From Xiphophorus maculatus (taxonomy: Eukaryota; Chordata; Actinopteri; Cyprinodontiformes; Poeciliidae): DNA of 64,000 nt. The position numbers were made by a program, and so were the translations under genes. The stretch spans positions 9,911,698-9,975,697 of the forward strand of contig NC_036443.1 in assembly GCF_002775205.1 (NCBI RefSeq), in the 5' to 3' direction. Shown here piece after piece: positions 24,901 through 37,600 of the stretch. Each line of letters starts with the position of its first letter. Positions within the stretch are counted from its first letter, which is position 1. Below the pieces are notes generated by a model that did not search any database, had not been told where the DNA came from, and was given only the letters and a program-made list of their open reading frames with translations.

Positions 24901-25328
24901 GAGCAATTCAAAAACACACGACCAACATCAAGCGGCTAGCTCGGCTACCAAGGCCCACGCTAGCTCTCCAATGTAGAAAATACAAAGCCGCCATGTTGGC
25001 CATGCGACATTTGCTACACGGAGTCGCAAATCAGTTGATAAACTTAAGTTTAACAATGTCTTTTCGGTCAAAATCAGCACATAACCTTTTAGGAAGCTAA
25101 ATTTACCAACTGAAACAAAGAAATTTCGCGTTACAGCATTAGCACTTCCTGCACTTAACGTCGTTCAACATTAGCGGTTCCAAAGCTACGAGCAACGTTC
25201 GCCTATTCAGCCAAAACTCACCCATTTTTCAAGTCGATTTCCATTAGTTTTCCATATCCGCTGAAAAACCGCTGAATGTCCTTTTCGCGGACGTGATAAC
25301 TTAGTCGTCCGATGTATACTCGAGGCAT
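21929..25328 (-). CDS. srsf6: SRSF6, serine/arginine-rich splicing factor
   Basis: Nuclear splicing regulator that binds exonic enhancers and recruits spliceosome parts through its RS tail. Exons: 25222-25328, 24684-24844, 22995-23125, 22699-22901, 22501-22572, 21929-22400; 1146 nt, 381 residues (human about 344, the extra being mostly in the RS tail). RRM1 covers about 2-72 with RNP2 VYIGRL and RNP1 YGFVEF. RRM2 covers about 116-188 and carries SWQDLKD (128-134), the signature of the pseudo-RRM of SR proteins. An RS domain of dozens of Arg-Ser pairs fills 195-381. SRSF4 and SRSF5 share this layout; the position next to l3mbtl1, as in human 20q13.12, decides for srsf6. It may be one of two fish paralogues. 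Intron 2 (23126-24683) is long and may hold a poison exon. Confidence 0.93.
23126..24683 (-). other. srsf6 intron 2, candidate poison-exon region
   Basis: At 1558 nt this is the longest intron of the gene and is unusually non-repetitive. Near 23721 the minus strand reads GGGTGATG followed by GTGAGG, a strong donor not used by the coding exons, and in-frame TGA/TAA triplets lie close upstream. Vertebrate SR-protein genes commonly carry a stop-containing cassette exon for autoregulation. The acceptor and exact limits are not resolved here. Confidence 0.35.
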
Positions 25329-25460
25329 GTTTATTTGCTATTTCAGGCAACTCTGTTCTAGACTGTTCCTCAGACCTCCTAGCGTCGATTCAGTTGCTTC
25401 TGTCACAACCTCCGTTACGACGGTCTTGCTCGAGGCCAAAGCCAGCCAATTAGAGGGAAG
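25329..25460 (-). promoter_or_regulatory. srsf6 5' UTR and promoter
   Basis: CpG-containing DNA directly upstream of the srsf6 ATG. A CCAAT word occurs near 25446. No TATA box was seen at an obvious distance. Confidence 0.45.
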
Positions 25461-27241
25461 CTAAAGACTGTGGTACTTCCTGTATGGCATTTTCAAAATA
25501 AATGACCCGATATTTTCCCGATGTATTTGGTAGAAATGTATGCGATTCTCTCATTTTAAACCTTAAATGTTTTTAAAATGTGTTCCTTGCAGTGAATATC
25601 CAAACTTTAGAGATGTTAGAACAAGACAGTCAAGGTTAAGACCTAAATTCAATTGACATTCTCTAGCAACAGTTGAAGCCAGCTGTTCAGGCTTTGTTCT
25701 GACAAATCTATTAAGAACGGAAGGAAATGTTAGTCCTATTATGTGCAAAGTTAGGAGATTTAAATCCCCAAAAATCTCAAGTACACCGGTCCTTCTCAAA
25801 AATCTTGCAGTTGTAATTACAGCAAATTACAACAAATTGTCAACATTTTGTGTTGACAAAATGGTGAAGACAAAGGCAGATCACATTTTGGACTTACAGC
25901 ATTCATAATTTTCTCCCTGCTCCCAGTTACAGTGTTGATTTATAACAGAAAATTCGAATAAGGTGTTATGAACACTGAAGCAATGGCTTGTTCCTGGATT
26001 TCTGGTCTTTATATTGGTGTCATTCACACCCCAATGCCAATATGTTAAATGTTACCCCAAAGAAGCAAGTTGCCCTCTTTTGATTTGCAGCCCTTTTAAA
26101 TACATACAACACAATTAAAAAAAGTAATGACGAGGAGAGAGAGAACATTTTATTTCTGTAAAAACCCGGCTTTAAATTGACTAGTCGGACCTAATCCACA
26201 TTAGGCTTATAGAAAAGCAGAACCAACATCACGTGGTCTGCAGTACACAAACTGACTTTATATTCTGGCTAAATTATGGAGTAAAACTCTGAACCAATTC
26301 TTAAAATATCAAGCAGAAAGAAGAAACCTTGACATTCTTTTTATTTTGCTACAAACCCAAGTAAGCCAGCTTTTTTTTCTCAAAATTTTAATTTCAAATT
26401 GCTCAAATCAGGTTGATAAAAACATAGATGTAATCTTTAGAAATCCTCAATGCAACAGAAGTACTGTTTTAGCTTCTTTGTTGCAACCTCAAAACAGTCA
26501 TGTTCATCAGTTTGTTTGTTTTTTAGCCCAAACGTGTTAATTTTTCACTTTTGACAGTAAAGCCATCAGGAAGCCAGATTAAGAAAATTTTTCACAAGTT
26601 TGGCGTAAACTATAAATTAATTATAGTCCTGTCGCTTAGGTCATTTGTTAAATTGGGAAGCTGCACAGAAACCTAAACGATTTTGTGACTTGGGGCCAAA
26701 ATACAAACTGCAATGGCTTTCAGTCTAGCTATGAGCCAAAGAATATATAGAAAGACATCAAAACTCTTATGTGGATCAGTGTAGTTTTAACACAATGCGA
26801 CTGGCTGTGGTGTAAATGTAACCTTTTGTCTTCCTCTCTGGTATGTGTGAAGTGGGAGAGAAAAGAAAGAATTCAAGCTGTGGTCAATCAGGCTTTTCTT
26901 GAACAAAAAGAAATCACAGCAAATGGGTGGGAAAAAAAAGTTCTAAGAGCCAGAGGATTCATGGGCTAAACAACAAAACAAATTCATTCAACCCAATGAT
27001 GTTTCCTGGTGAACATCACCCGTTTTACAGCACCTGAACCTTTTTCTGTTGCTTTTAGATGCATCTCTCACTCTCCCACCGGCCTGTACAGGCAAATGAC
27101 AACTAAACAACAGCCAAACTCCCGCAGTTCGATTCAGAGAGTTCTTTAAGCAAATCAATGAGGGCGTCTCGACCCCAGATTCGGGGGAAAAGAGGTCATT
27201 AGAAGAGGGAGGATGGGAGTGGGCCCAGGTTTCTTGGCCTT
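25461..27241 (-). other. Intergenic DNA and eif2s2 3' UTR
   Basis: No gene. AATAAA on the minus strand at 26149-26154 is a candidate end for eif2s2; the UTR would then be about 1.1 kb. Short open frames at 25563-25799, 26346-26540 and 26769-26969 look random. Confidence 0.5.
26149..26154 (-). terminator. Candidate polyadenylation signal for eif2s2
   Basis: Minus-strand AATAAA about 1.1 kb downstream of the stop codon. Other hexamers cannot be excluded. Confidence 0.35.
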
Positions 27242-28898
27242 TTAGTTGGCTTTGGCGCGGAGCTGCGCCCTCTTGCCCGTCACAGCCTGGAAGCCAGTCT
27301 TGATGCTAGCGACGGAGCAGCGGGAGTGGCACGTCTCGCACTGCAGAAAGTAAAGACGAGTGTCCTTCTGCAAGATGGTCTCTGGGGAGCGGCAGGTGTG
27401 ACATGTCACGTATTCCTCTGCAGGAAGGAAAACAATAATGAAGAAAAAAACCCAACAACATTTAGAACTTCAGGTCACATAGCGCTTCATTAAACAAGAT
27501 AAGAAACTGACTAGAAGGTAAATCCTAAGGGGTGCTGTGGTGGCGCAGAGGTTAAGCACAACCCACATAAGGAGGCTTTAGTTCTCGATGCGGCCGTCCC
27601 AGGTTCGATTCCCGGCCTGGCGACCTGTGCTGCATGTCTTCTCTCTCTCTTTACCTACTTTACTGTCTTAGCACTTTCAAATAAAGGCCACTAGAGCCAA
27701 AAACAGACAACCTTGAGACTACATTACCCATAATCCAATACCACTGTAGCTTCACAGTTGCTTACATTTGTAAATGAAATACAATTCAAGTTAGTTCAAT
27801 AGTAAATAGAGGCGCTTCTGACTTACTGATATATCTTCTCAAAACATTTTCTATCTGTTTCTGTTGAAATCTGCCTTTGATCACAAGTTGGTTGTTTCCA
27901 TCTATAGAGCCGCTGTTAACAGACAAAAAGATACAAATGGTTATTAAGTCCACACAAACACACCAGTGTCTGTTAAGAATTTTTAACAAGATGAACACCA
28001 CATGCCTTGTTCCCAGCTCAGCCAGCAGAAAAGCGAGGAGATGTTTAGGCTGACGATGCAACCTGGGAGGAAGAAGGAAGAAGCATGAGGCCTCTCATGG
28101 GATGTTCACCAGCCTGGGTCAGTGAGGTAAAAACGACGAGGACGGTTGTTGTGACTCACAGTTTACAGATATCTGTGAAGTTGACAAAGGACGTTTTCTT
28201 GGTTCCCACTCGAACCACCTGAGGGGGCTTCATCACAAACTTCCTCTTCTCCCCAGCCACCATGTCAGGGTTTTTCTCCCTCATGATGTTGAAAACTCTG
28301 TTTAGGAGCTGGGATAAAAAAACAAAGCAAAAAAAAAACCCCACCTCAAACATTTGTTCATAAGCATCACAACAGCTATTGTTTAACTTGGAGTAGAGAA
28401 CTGGTTTCTGGGTTTAGTTCCGTCCTTTTCCTAGAAAATAAACCCACCGATTGAGTGAGAGGTTGCAGTCATTAAGACTGCGTAATTTGACTTGGTTTTC
28501 TCCATGGAAAGCATTTCAAATACTTCTGCTTTTATTTGTGTCTCTTTCTTAGACATTACTCAGAAAGAAGCTGAAGGAAATAATGTTGCTACTGACTGTG
28601 CGTACCCCTCATGTTCATCTTTCCAGTAGAAGGTATTCGATAGGAAGTGTTTCTGCACAGGCCTGTCACGGTAACAAATTTTGTCAGACGATAAATCGTC
28701 CCAAAAGTTACTGCGGTAAAGGATAATATTGTTGTTTTGAGACTATTTTAATGGAATAGTGATGCAGAATCACCCTCTCAAAGATTAATAAGCTTTAAAT
28801 TCTAATTAACATTTAACCACTGGAACTGGAAGACATTTCAAATAGCCGAAATAAGCAAAACAATTATTATAAAGTCTCTGTAGATAAAATTGTCTGTC

Positions 28899-28937
<39 letters not shown>

Positions 28938-31319
28938 TAGATGGGCCCAACGCAAAAAACTGAAGTCTTGTCATCAAATGTTTGGTAGAAAGACAGAAAA
29001 AAAAATACTTTTAATAAATTTATTCCTTATTGTGACATGCCTCTTTCTGCACGTCTTTCATGGAATGATTATGTGTACCCAGGTTATTTTTCTTTTCTGA
29101 AGGAAGGCCTCCTCGCTCAGCACTTTTACCTTCAGCTGCGTTTTTCTTTTCTAGGCGGTGCTGCGTGTACTCAACTTCTTTTTTGTGTCTCTTAGAAAGT
29201 ACGGCACATCCGGCGCTTCTGCTTTAAGCTGGGAGCTGATGCTGCCATCATCTAGCCACACTATTTGATTGTCCTGCCACGCTCTTCTGCGTTTCATCTC
29301 AGCGTTCAGTTGTCTGCAGCGTTCATACTGAGCCTGATTTGGGAGGCGCTCCTCCCCGCTGCTGCAACATGTTTGCTTTGAAGGAAGGGATTGATGCTAA
29401 GCCCACTGAAGCAATCGCCTGTGTCGTCTAGCTCCTGTGCCGTCTTACCTCGTCATACGTGTAGTCTCTTTCCGTGCCAGCCCACGCTGGACCCGTGGAG
29501 GAAATGAACGAAATTCCGTCATTATTCTTGCTCTCGTCGTCTTCCAGAGCTGCAGACACAATGTGCAAACCTTGTAACACCGAGCAGCCTGCTTTAAGTC
29601 TTCATAATTGGAGGAAAGCTGCTGTCGTCTGTACCATCGTCTTTTTCCAAAGCCTCTCCCTCGTCGAAGTCGACTTTCTTCGACTTCTTTTTTTTGCTGG
29701 GAAGCATCAAATCTAGGTTGTCCTCCTCCGGCGCCTCAGTTTGCTCCCCTTCAATTTTCAGCTCCTGGTTTTTAAATCAGTGAGAAGTAAAACTTAAGTT
29801 AAATGCAGAGCGAAAATAAGTAAAAAATTATTTTAAAAAAAGAAGGAAAGAAAAGGGAGGAGGTAAAAAGCAGTTTATTAGTGACTGACCTTTAATCCTT
29901 CTTCTATATCGTTCTCCACCCCAAAATTCTTCTTCGGTTTCTTCTTCTTTTTCTTCTGGTTGAAGAAGTTCAGGTCGTTCAAATCATCGGATAGTTCTAG
30001 AATGAGAAACAAACCGAGCTAAAAAAAAACCAAACAAACAAAAAAAAACCAGCCAAATCTATGTTTCGTGAAGAGAACTGTTGCATACAGCTGTGAAACG
30101 TAAAGCAACCTTCTTTCAAACCTTTTTTCCTGCCTTCATCTTCATCTATATCCACCTCCTTGTCCTCCCCGACCTCTGGCTCGGCCTCCTTGACTTCCAC
30201 CTCTTTCGCCTCTTCTCCTCCCACGCCCTCTCCTCCTTCCTCGTCCAGCATGAAGGGCTTCTTCTTTTTCTTCTTCTTCTTGGTCATGTTGGGGTCGAAA
30301 ATCATCTGAAAAGTGGAGGGGACCCAAATTAGGCACAAAAAAAATCTTGGGATTTCGAGTTTTCATGCCTTTGACTATCAATGTGAAAGTGAGCGGGGCT
30401 ACACGCATCATTACCTTGTTACATGTCACTTTATTTCAAATATCCTTAGTATTTCAGACTTTAATTTCCAAAGCTCATTTTTTAAAGAACATTTTTATGG
30501 CATAAATAATGAAGTTGAGTATTTATAACCGGCAGATATTTCTGGTCAGTCTTAAAAGTACAGACTCTACAAAAACAAAAGAGACGAACAGACGTTTGAA
30601 TGAATTGAAAGATGGACAGGCAGTTAGCTGCTGGATGGAGGGACGTATGAATAGAACAATAAATGACGAACAGATGGGCGGATGGAGAGATGAATAAACA
30701 GGTAGACGAGTCATCAGAGGGATGGCTGACAAAACGAACAGGTAAAAGTTTTAAGACTGTGTCACAATCTAGAGCTAAAGGCAACAAGAAAGCGTTAAGC
30801 GGCAAGAATGTAAAGGCAACATGTTACTGACTCAGTTTGGACCCAGTGGATTAACAGCTGGTTCATTGATTTTGTCTGTTTCAGTCGAGCCAAACTGAGC
30901 TACATCTGTGTAGCTGTTAGAAATGAACGGCTAGCAGCGCCGCTTCTGCTTAGCTAGCCTCTTTACCCGCTCAGTTTGAGCGACACAGTGGCAACGACAC
31001 GGCGGATTCATTAGCTAAAACTAATACTAGTCACCCACTCGGTGCGATAAACACCAGCGCAGCATCGCATTTCGCTGCTTTTTCTCTTTTTTATTATTAT
31101 TTTTTAAGGCAAACACGAGTCTGACTAGCAGGCCCTCTGCTAGCCCACTTTGCACCAGCCATGTGTGAGCTGCCGCGGACAGGGAGGGGAGCAACATTGC
31201 CGAGGCCCAAAGTCATCGATAAGGACCGATAAATCAACCATCTGATTCCTGCGAGGCTCCCGCCCCGACACTGACTGCAGACCGAGCGGTCTGGGCTCTC
31301 TTACCTCGTCTCCCGACAT
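27242..31319 (-). CDS. eif2s2: eIF2 beta subunit, translation initiation factor
   Basis: Beta subunit of eIF2, which brings initiator tRNA to the 40S ribosome; its lysine boxes bind eIF5 and the eIF2B epsilon subunit. Exons: 31305-31319, 30122-30305, 29890-29996, 29635-29764, 29449-29549, 28160-28308, 28006-28062, 27827-27912, 27242-27417; 1005 nt, 334 residues (human 333). Three lysine boxes are visible (about 14-21, 81-86 and 126-132). The conserved C-terminal half holds the helix-turn-helix region and a C2-C2 zinc ribbon (Cys282, Cys285, Cys303, Cys306). The first exon encodes only MSGDE. The intron between 28006-28062 and 27827-27912 starts with GC rather than GT: the invariant ELGT-SGS junction forces this. 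All other introns are GT-AG. A tRNA-derived SINE lies in the last intron. Confidence 0.97.
27529..27706 (+). mobile_element. tRNA-derived SINE
   Basis: Carries a pol III A-box-like word (TGGCGCAGAGG, 27541-27551) and a B box (GGTTCGATTCC, 27602-27612), then a CT-rich stretch and the tail 'aaataaaggccactagagcc'. This layout is that of common percomorph SINEs. It lies antisense to eif2s2 in its last intron. Confidence 0.85.
27913..28005 (-). other. GC-AG intron of eif2s2
   Basis: A 93-nt intron with donor AAG|GCATGT and acceptor TTAACAG. Exon lengths on both sides (57 and 86 nt) keep the frame only if the donor is GC. Using the nearest GT (3 nt further on) would insert Arg or similar and break the phase of the conserved ELGTSGSIDGN block. 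Confidence 0.85.
28650..29110. mobile_element. Dispersed teleost repeat, hAT-like (tentative)
   Basis: Begins near 'ggcctgtcacggtaacaaat' and continues with 'gacgataaatcgtccc' and 'aatattgttgttttgagac', the wording of a frequent fish element whose relative appears at 56170-56290. A 37-bp A run (about 28900-28933) lies inside. No coding remains. Confidence 0.5.
30306..31304 (-). other. eif2s2 intron 1
   Basis: About 1 kb with a decayed GGAT/GACA simple repeat near 30600-30740 and several GCTAGC/TTAGCT words in its promoter-proximal part (30911-31145). No exon seen. Confidence 0.6.
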
Positions 31320-31422
31320 GTTTGCGGTCTGAACGACAGAAAATGTAGTCAACTTTTCTTATCCCTTGATCACTTCCACACGTCTGCTCAGGGATATTTC
31401 TTGCATCAGCGCTGGGCATCGA

Positions 31423-31456
31423 TGCGCATGTGCGAAGTCGCCAAACCCTGACGTCA
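31423..31456. promoter_or_regulatory. eif2s2 promoter: NRF1-like site and perfect CRE
   Basis: TGCGCATGTGCG (31423-31434) is one mismatch from the NRF1 consensus. TGACGTCA (31449-31456) is the full palindromic CRE bound by CREB/ATF factors. Both lie 100-140 bp upstream of the eif2s2 start codon. Confidence 0.6.
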
Positions 31457-31695
31457 CGGCAAGAGAGCGAGAACGCGAGAGGAGCGTTCAAGATCAAAAC
31501 GTTACTCCGCACTCCTGTGTGTTTAGGATTTGATCGTTGTCGGGTCAGCAGAGCTATGTGTAAAAAAGATAAATAGATAAATAGATTTATGGACGGATGG
31601 GATTGATTTACCTTCCGTTTCCCTGTGGTGACTATTGGCATTTCCAGACAATTACTTTGTGTATGCATCTGTCCATCAGTTCACACACACAAAAA

Positions 31696-32240
31696 AAATC
31701 CCATCCGTCCATCTTTGCAGTCGCTGGGTCAGCAGCCTAAGAAGGGAGGCCCAGGCTTCCCTCTCCCAGCCACTTGTTCCAGCTCCTCTGGGGAAATCCC
31801 AAGGCGTTCCCAGGCCAGCGGTCCCCAGCGTGTCCTGGGTCTTCCCCAGGGCCTCCTCCTGGTTGGACGTGGTGCCCAGAACACCTCACCTCAGAGGCGT
31901 CCAGGAAACATCCTAACCAGTTCCCTGAGCCACCTCAACTTTCTCCTTACGACATGAAGGAGCAGCGGCTCTACTCTGAGTCCGTGCCGGATGACTGAGC
32001 TCCTCACCCTATCTCTAAGAGAGAGCCCAGACACCCTACGGTTAAAACTATTTCCGGCTGATTGTAGCCTTGACCCCATTCTTTCGGTCATGACCCAAAA
32101 CTCATGATCATAAATAAGGGTAGAAACATAGACCGACTGATAAATCGACTGCTTTGCTTTTTGGCTCAGCTCTCTCTTCACCACGACAGACCGGTATAGC
32201 GCCCGCTGCACTGCAGACGCTGTGCCAATCCGCCTGTGGA
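31696..32240 (-). mobile_element. LINE 3' fragment (non-LTR retrotransposon)
   Basis: On the minus strand the open stretch 32211-31891 reads like the C-terminal part of a fish LINE polymerase ORF (for example YVSTLIYDHEFWVMTERMGS, then GLSLRDRVRSS). The 5' part of the element is missing, as usual for truncated LINE copies. Clade is uncertain (L2-, Rex- or RTE-like). It sits between the eif2s2 promoter and the chmp4b 3' end. Confidence 0.75.
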
Positions 32241-32249
32241 TGAAAGAGA

Positions 32250-33667
32250 AAAAAATATATTTTTCTTTTTTTTTAAATCAATGTTTGCTTTCCAAACATT
32301 GTACTTCATATAAAACTCAATAGGCCCAAATCATGTGAGTTGTATTATATTAATATTTTTATGAATATAAGCAATATTCAAGTATTTGAAAGACATGACA
32401 TTACAGTCGACTTCCTTGGCCTTAATATAGAGTCATTGGCTCAAGGAAATATTAAACCCACAATGCATCAGTTCTTACCCACTGACAAATAAGACTACCT
32501 ATTAATGTACTATAATTCACATTAGTAAAATAATTTCTCTTTAGTGATCGGGCACCAAAACTGGCTCCAGCCCAGGACCCACATCCTTGTAAATCCGGCC
32601 CTGAGTTTGACACGGTGATCTGGTTAACAGTAAAAACTAAAATTAAGTTAATTTCTGTTACTGTGTACAAATACTTCTTCCCTCTAATTTTCCAAACAGG
32701 ATCCAATAGTACAAATTTGTTAAAGTAGTGCCAGCACAGGTGTGGGGAACATATGGCACTTAATAAAAGCAATAAATTATGGCATAAAATCAGTAAGTTT
32801 TTGGTGTCAAAAATTTCCAAAGAACCCAATAAACTGATCATTTCTTTTAGAAACAATAAATCATGAAACGCTCTAAAGTGTTTGTATAAGTGATGTTCCA
32901 TTAAAGAGGCATTCATTCAGTTACCCAAGAACAAACTATGTGTAATCATTTTAAATACCAAAAACAAAATGACTTAAGTTCAGGTAAACCCTAAAATATT
33001 ATCGCTACTTGCACAAGAGGTTGATTTTAGACTTTTCTTGCACTTTGACAATCTTCAGGTCTTTTCCAGTTCGCACAGAGTTGACCTCTGGTTGCCTCAC
33101 GTGGGCGGAAACATTCCTTTATTCAAGCTTCAAAATGACAGGCAAAAAAAGGGGTGACAGCGGGAAGAGATGTAGCCTTACAATTGGAAAGTTTCAGGTT
33201 TGATTCCAACTTCCTCCTGCTATGCACATAGTGCCACTGGGCAAGACACTCAATCCCGAGCTTACCACTGATTTATATAAATGTGTGTGTGAATAAATTT
33301 GGTCCATTAACCATTCAGTGGTGTTTATTTAGCCATATTCTGCAACCGGAGAGATTTATTTCTTCTCTATTTTAGGTATTAGATGACTGTGACAATTGAC
33401 AGAGATTAATCTTCCACAACAGTGAAGGAATTGTAAACTTTTAATGATTCTGCAAATAATATTTTCATCTGGATAAATAAAACATAGAAATGCAAACATG
33501 CTTTCCCATCTGTCCTTGTGTTTTTTTATTATTTTGTATGTAAAAAGAAAAAAAAAAAGAAGTTGTGACTAAAAAAAAAGAGATTCCTTTAAGCTCCAAA
33601 ATGCAGATGTTGTGGATCGACTAATCAGAACTTCCATCTCGATGCAACCAATAACGTGTGACAATAG
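32250..33667. other. Intergenic DNA between eif2s2 and chmp4b
   Basis: AT-rich, no gene seen. The 154-codon open frame at 32452-32916 (-) has no splice sites or recognisable domain. A degraded SINE is listed separately. Confidence 0.5.
33150..33300 (+). mobile_element. Degraded tRNA-derived SINE
   Basis: A B-box-like word (AGGTTTGATTCC, 33197-33208) is followed by 'gggcaagacactcaatccc', a wording shared by several teleost SINE families. The A box is decayed. Confidence 0.6.
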
Positions 33668-33673
33668 TTTATT
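33668..33673 (-). terminator. Candidate polyadenylation signal for chmp4b
   Basis: AATAAA on the minus strand about 960 nt past the stop. Confidence 0.35.
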
Positions 33674-34634
33674 ATAACTACTATTATTATTATTTTTAAC
33701 AATATACAATTTGAAACAAAACCCTTATGAGAAGGACAAAGACAGACAGAGCAGGATGAAAAGTGTTAGGTTTAACATCTCTCGTCTCAAGCCGTGCGGT
33801 GTGATCTGTATCGTGACTTCCCTTCTCTCTGCATGCTTCACACGACCTCAGCCGAAACCTCGCGACACAGTATATGAAAAAGAGGTACATTTGAGATATT
33901 TACACCAAATAACGAGAACCACTGGCGAGGACGCCTTCTGGGGCTAAAAACGATGACAGGAGGTAAAGAGGAGGGTCAGAGCCCCGCAGCTTCAGACAAA
34001 ATAAAGAGGTTACGGTTCTTGCAAACCCACACACAGATTCTGGAGAATCCTTGCCCACTGCATGCTTCTAGTTTAGGAGTAATAATAATAGTAATAAAAA
34101 AAAAAAACCCAAAACAAAGCAAAGGGAGTTAAGGAAACTAAACATAATCAGGGAGTGAGCAACACAAATACAAACGTTGGAACAAGATCTTAATGGATTT
34201 AGCTTATGTGAAAATTCTCCTATCAGCCTGAGATGTTCTGAACATCTTGGCACGCCAATCAAACGCTGCTTCCAATGAAATGGTTCCACATGGTTGCGGG
34301 ACAGTTACGTTTTTTTTTGTTGTTGTTTCTTAAATCAAGGGTAAAAACAACCAGGTGACACTGAGAGCCGACCTTCTCAGTAGGAACCAAGCGGCCCCGG
34401 GTTTTCACGTACCTTTAGGGGTCAAAATAATAATAATAAAAAAAAAAAAAAAAGAGAGGGGAAAAAAAAAAAAGTACAGCATTGTTGCTTAATTGTAGTG
34501 TTACACAACGTCAACTCTCCTCAGACACACAGAAAACACTCAACATCCGATCAGTTCATTCTATCCAATTCCTCGTTGTTCCTTCCTCTTCCCCCACCAA
34601 TCAGACGCAGGTTCGATGTGATGGGATGCTGCGT
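33668..34634 (-). other. chmp4b 3' UTR
   Basis: From the stop codon to a candidate minus-strand AATAAA at 33668-33673. It contains A-rich runs (34438-34475) but no other coding signal. Confidence 0.5.
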
Positions 34635-37600
34635 TTACATCGCTTCTGCCCAGCGCTGCAGGTCCTCCATGTCGTCCTCGTCTTCTTCTTTCTTGGCTAC
34701 AAGGTAAAATAAAAAAATAATAAAAAAAAAAAAATTAGGCATATGAAAACCAGCTCTATTGTTCAAAGTCGCAGCTTGAGACGTGACTGCAACAATTCTG
34801 TACGGTCTCTGGAAGTTTTCAATTCTTTCCAGATTTTCTTGCATTGGAATCAGCATTTTATCCCGTCATTGGGATCTTAATACGAAAGAACAACGATGAG
34901 TCCTGTGATGGCTTTTGAATATTTGAAAAGGGTACACGGACTCAGCCCCCCCTTTAACACTGACACCCCTAAATAAAATCCAGTGCAATGATAAACGACG
35001 GGAGACATCAGACGAACAGAAATGGTTTCCTTTCTAGATTTGAAGCCAGACGAACAAGCCTGAATCATAACCGTATTTAACTAAAGATTAAATGAAAGAA
35101 GCCTCACCAGGTTTAGAAGGTAATGAAGTAGAAGGCACGTTGGGGAGGGGCGCGTTCTCCGGTCCACCAATCTCCAGCAGGTTTTTGTCCAGCTCCTCTT
35201 GTTCCAGCTCGTCCAGCTCCGCCAGCAGCTCATCCTTACAAACGGGATCAACAGCAAAGATTAAAACCAACGCCGCCTCCCGCCAAGTCGCATGAGATTT
35301 AATCCAAAAGTTAAATCAAACATGGAAAAAGGGTGAAAGTGAGCGCAACGGCAGCGTTTCAAAAAACAGAGCATCAAACTGAGATTCAACCTGGTTCTCA
35401 AACAGGGAAATCTTGAATGAAAATCCTGAATCAGGATTCTTCGGGTCAGCTCACTGAGAAAGAACCCATTCAGAGCATCCTGGTGACTGAATACCATCAG
35501 CTATGTTGAATTACTCTATGAATCAGCGCGTTTATATTCAAGGCCAAACCGAGACAGAGCAATGCCACAAGAAACAGGGTTCAACTCCGTTCGGCGCCGT
35601 GTTGGCTGGTGAAACGGTTCCCTCCGAGTTCTGCTTCACCGGATGAACCGACTCACCTCGTCAAACTCCTCTCCGAACCCAACGGGTTTAGAAATGGCGT
35701 CGGAGATCTCCTGAGCCAGCTCCTGCTGCTCGGTAATGTCCTGCATCAGGTCGTCCACCTTGTCGATGTCCCTGATGCGACGACAAGAAAAGGAGGTCCG
35801 TTCACAAAAAAGGTAAAAGAAAAAAAGAGAAAAAACCCACAAAATAACATTTTGATTTGGTGGGAATAACAATAACAGCTCATCTCATTTCATCTCAGAA
35901 GTAATTCATTAATTAGGCCATGAATCGCTGCGTGTTCTCTTACATGTTTTCATGGGCAGACTTCATGGCCTTGGCGGCAAAGCCCATGTTTTTGAGCACT
36001 TCCGTGTTGGTGTTGGCGTTTTCCAGCGCCTCCCTCTGGAACTCGATGGTTGACAGCGTGCCGTCGATCTGGGCCAGCTGCTTCTCGTACCGCTTCTTCC
36101 TTTTCAAAGCCTGCAGCGCCGCTGAGGGCAAACAGAGCGCACAGAGGCGTCAGGATTGACAGAGGCACACACACGGATACACAACCAATTCTCGGGTGGT
36201 AGAATCAGAAATCATTTATTCCCAGAGAAGTTTTGCTTAGACAACCTAAAAAGGCATTTTAATTTAATTTTTTTTTATGAAGCAGCCTCTGATTGGACTT
36301 CTGTTTTTTTTTAAAATATCAATATATACGATTCTTTGCAATTCTGGCAAATTTGTGACTAATTATTGCTATCTGTGCTAAGGATCTGTTCAAAAGTGAG
36401 TTTATTTTATTCCCATCATTGCTTGTCACACCTCTACTTGTTATGAACTTTTTCATGCCTGTTCTGACTGTAAATAGAAGCAACTTCTCATTTATTAAGA
36501 GCAACTCATGATCTACCTTCCTTGACCGGGATGTTCTCTTGTCTTTTCCGATTTTGACAAGAGCTACAGAGAAATAGGTCTTTATTTTGCCACATTAGAT
36601 CTACGTCCAGATTACTAATTATATGTTTTCAGATGCTGTGATTTAATTTTGTGCAAAGTATAAATTTCCTTTAGAAGATTTTTTTTTTCTAAATGTGGAA
36701 GTTCCCACATGTAGTAAATGCATTGAAATGTTGACCTTTTTCAATATTTCCAGTGTGAAATATACTTAAAACATAATGTCATTTTTAGAAGGTTTGTGTG
36801 GCACTTGTGGCCTTTCTTCGCAGTATTCAAACAAGAAATGGCCATTGCCTATAAATTGGGCGCAGTACCTCACCATGCCATTCTGGTATTATTATTTTCT
36901 GATTGTTGGCTTATAGTCAGTGTACACTTTATCTGGTCTATCAATAAAAAAAAACAACACCCTACCGAAGCTGTACCTGAAGCCAAATGTACCCAATTAG
37001 AATAGAAAGGACATCTTGAAGAAATCGAGACAGATATTTGTGTAGTAAAATTGAAGTCAGCTTCTACTTTAGACTTCATGGAAAAGTACCATAAAAAAAA
37101 AAGAAACTTAATCTCTTCCTGCCAACAGACACGTACTTAATGAAAGATTTTCCTTCATCTGGTTACAGATTAGTTCTCGCTGGCTTTTCTTCTTTTGTGG
37201 ATTTCCCTCAAAGTAAGGTAAGTACATCTTGTACTTACTCACGATGGGTGGATTTTACTTTAGTACATGGACTGAGGTCAGTTTTGGTGTGAACTTGTAT
37301 ACTGCTTTGGTCGGTGTTTAACATCATGCCGAGTCATTATTTTAGACGATAAGGTGAGTCAACAACACATGAAACCTCCGTAACTCTTGTGATGATGATC
37401 TCACCTGACACTTTATACATTAGACATTCTTTGTTCACCACTATTGACAGGATTTTTCTTTATTGTAGAGTTCAGTTCCAGTGAAGGTTTTAAAATCTAG
37501 ATAATAAATGTTAAATCATCATGTTACACATCTTTGTTCTAAACACAGAGAAACTGTGGTGTTTTCATTCAAGAGAGTAATACCAGTCGGTTCCTAGAGG

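Noticed and set aside
27602-27612. B-box sequence suggesting a tRNA gene
   Set aside because: No cloverleaf around it; the flanks are those of a tRNA-derived SINE.
32452-32916. 154-codon minus-strand open frame
   Set aside because: Random-looking composition in AT-rich intergenic DNA; no acceptor or donor.
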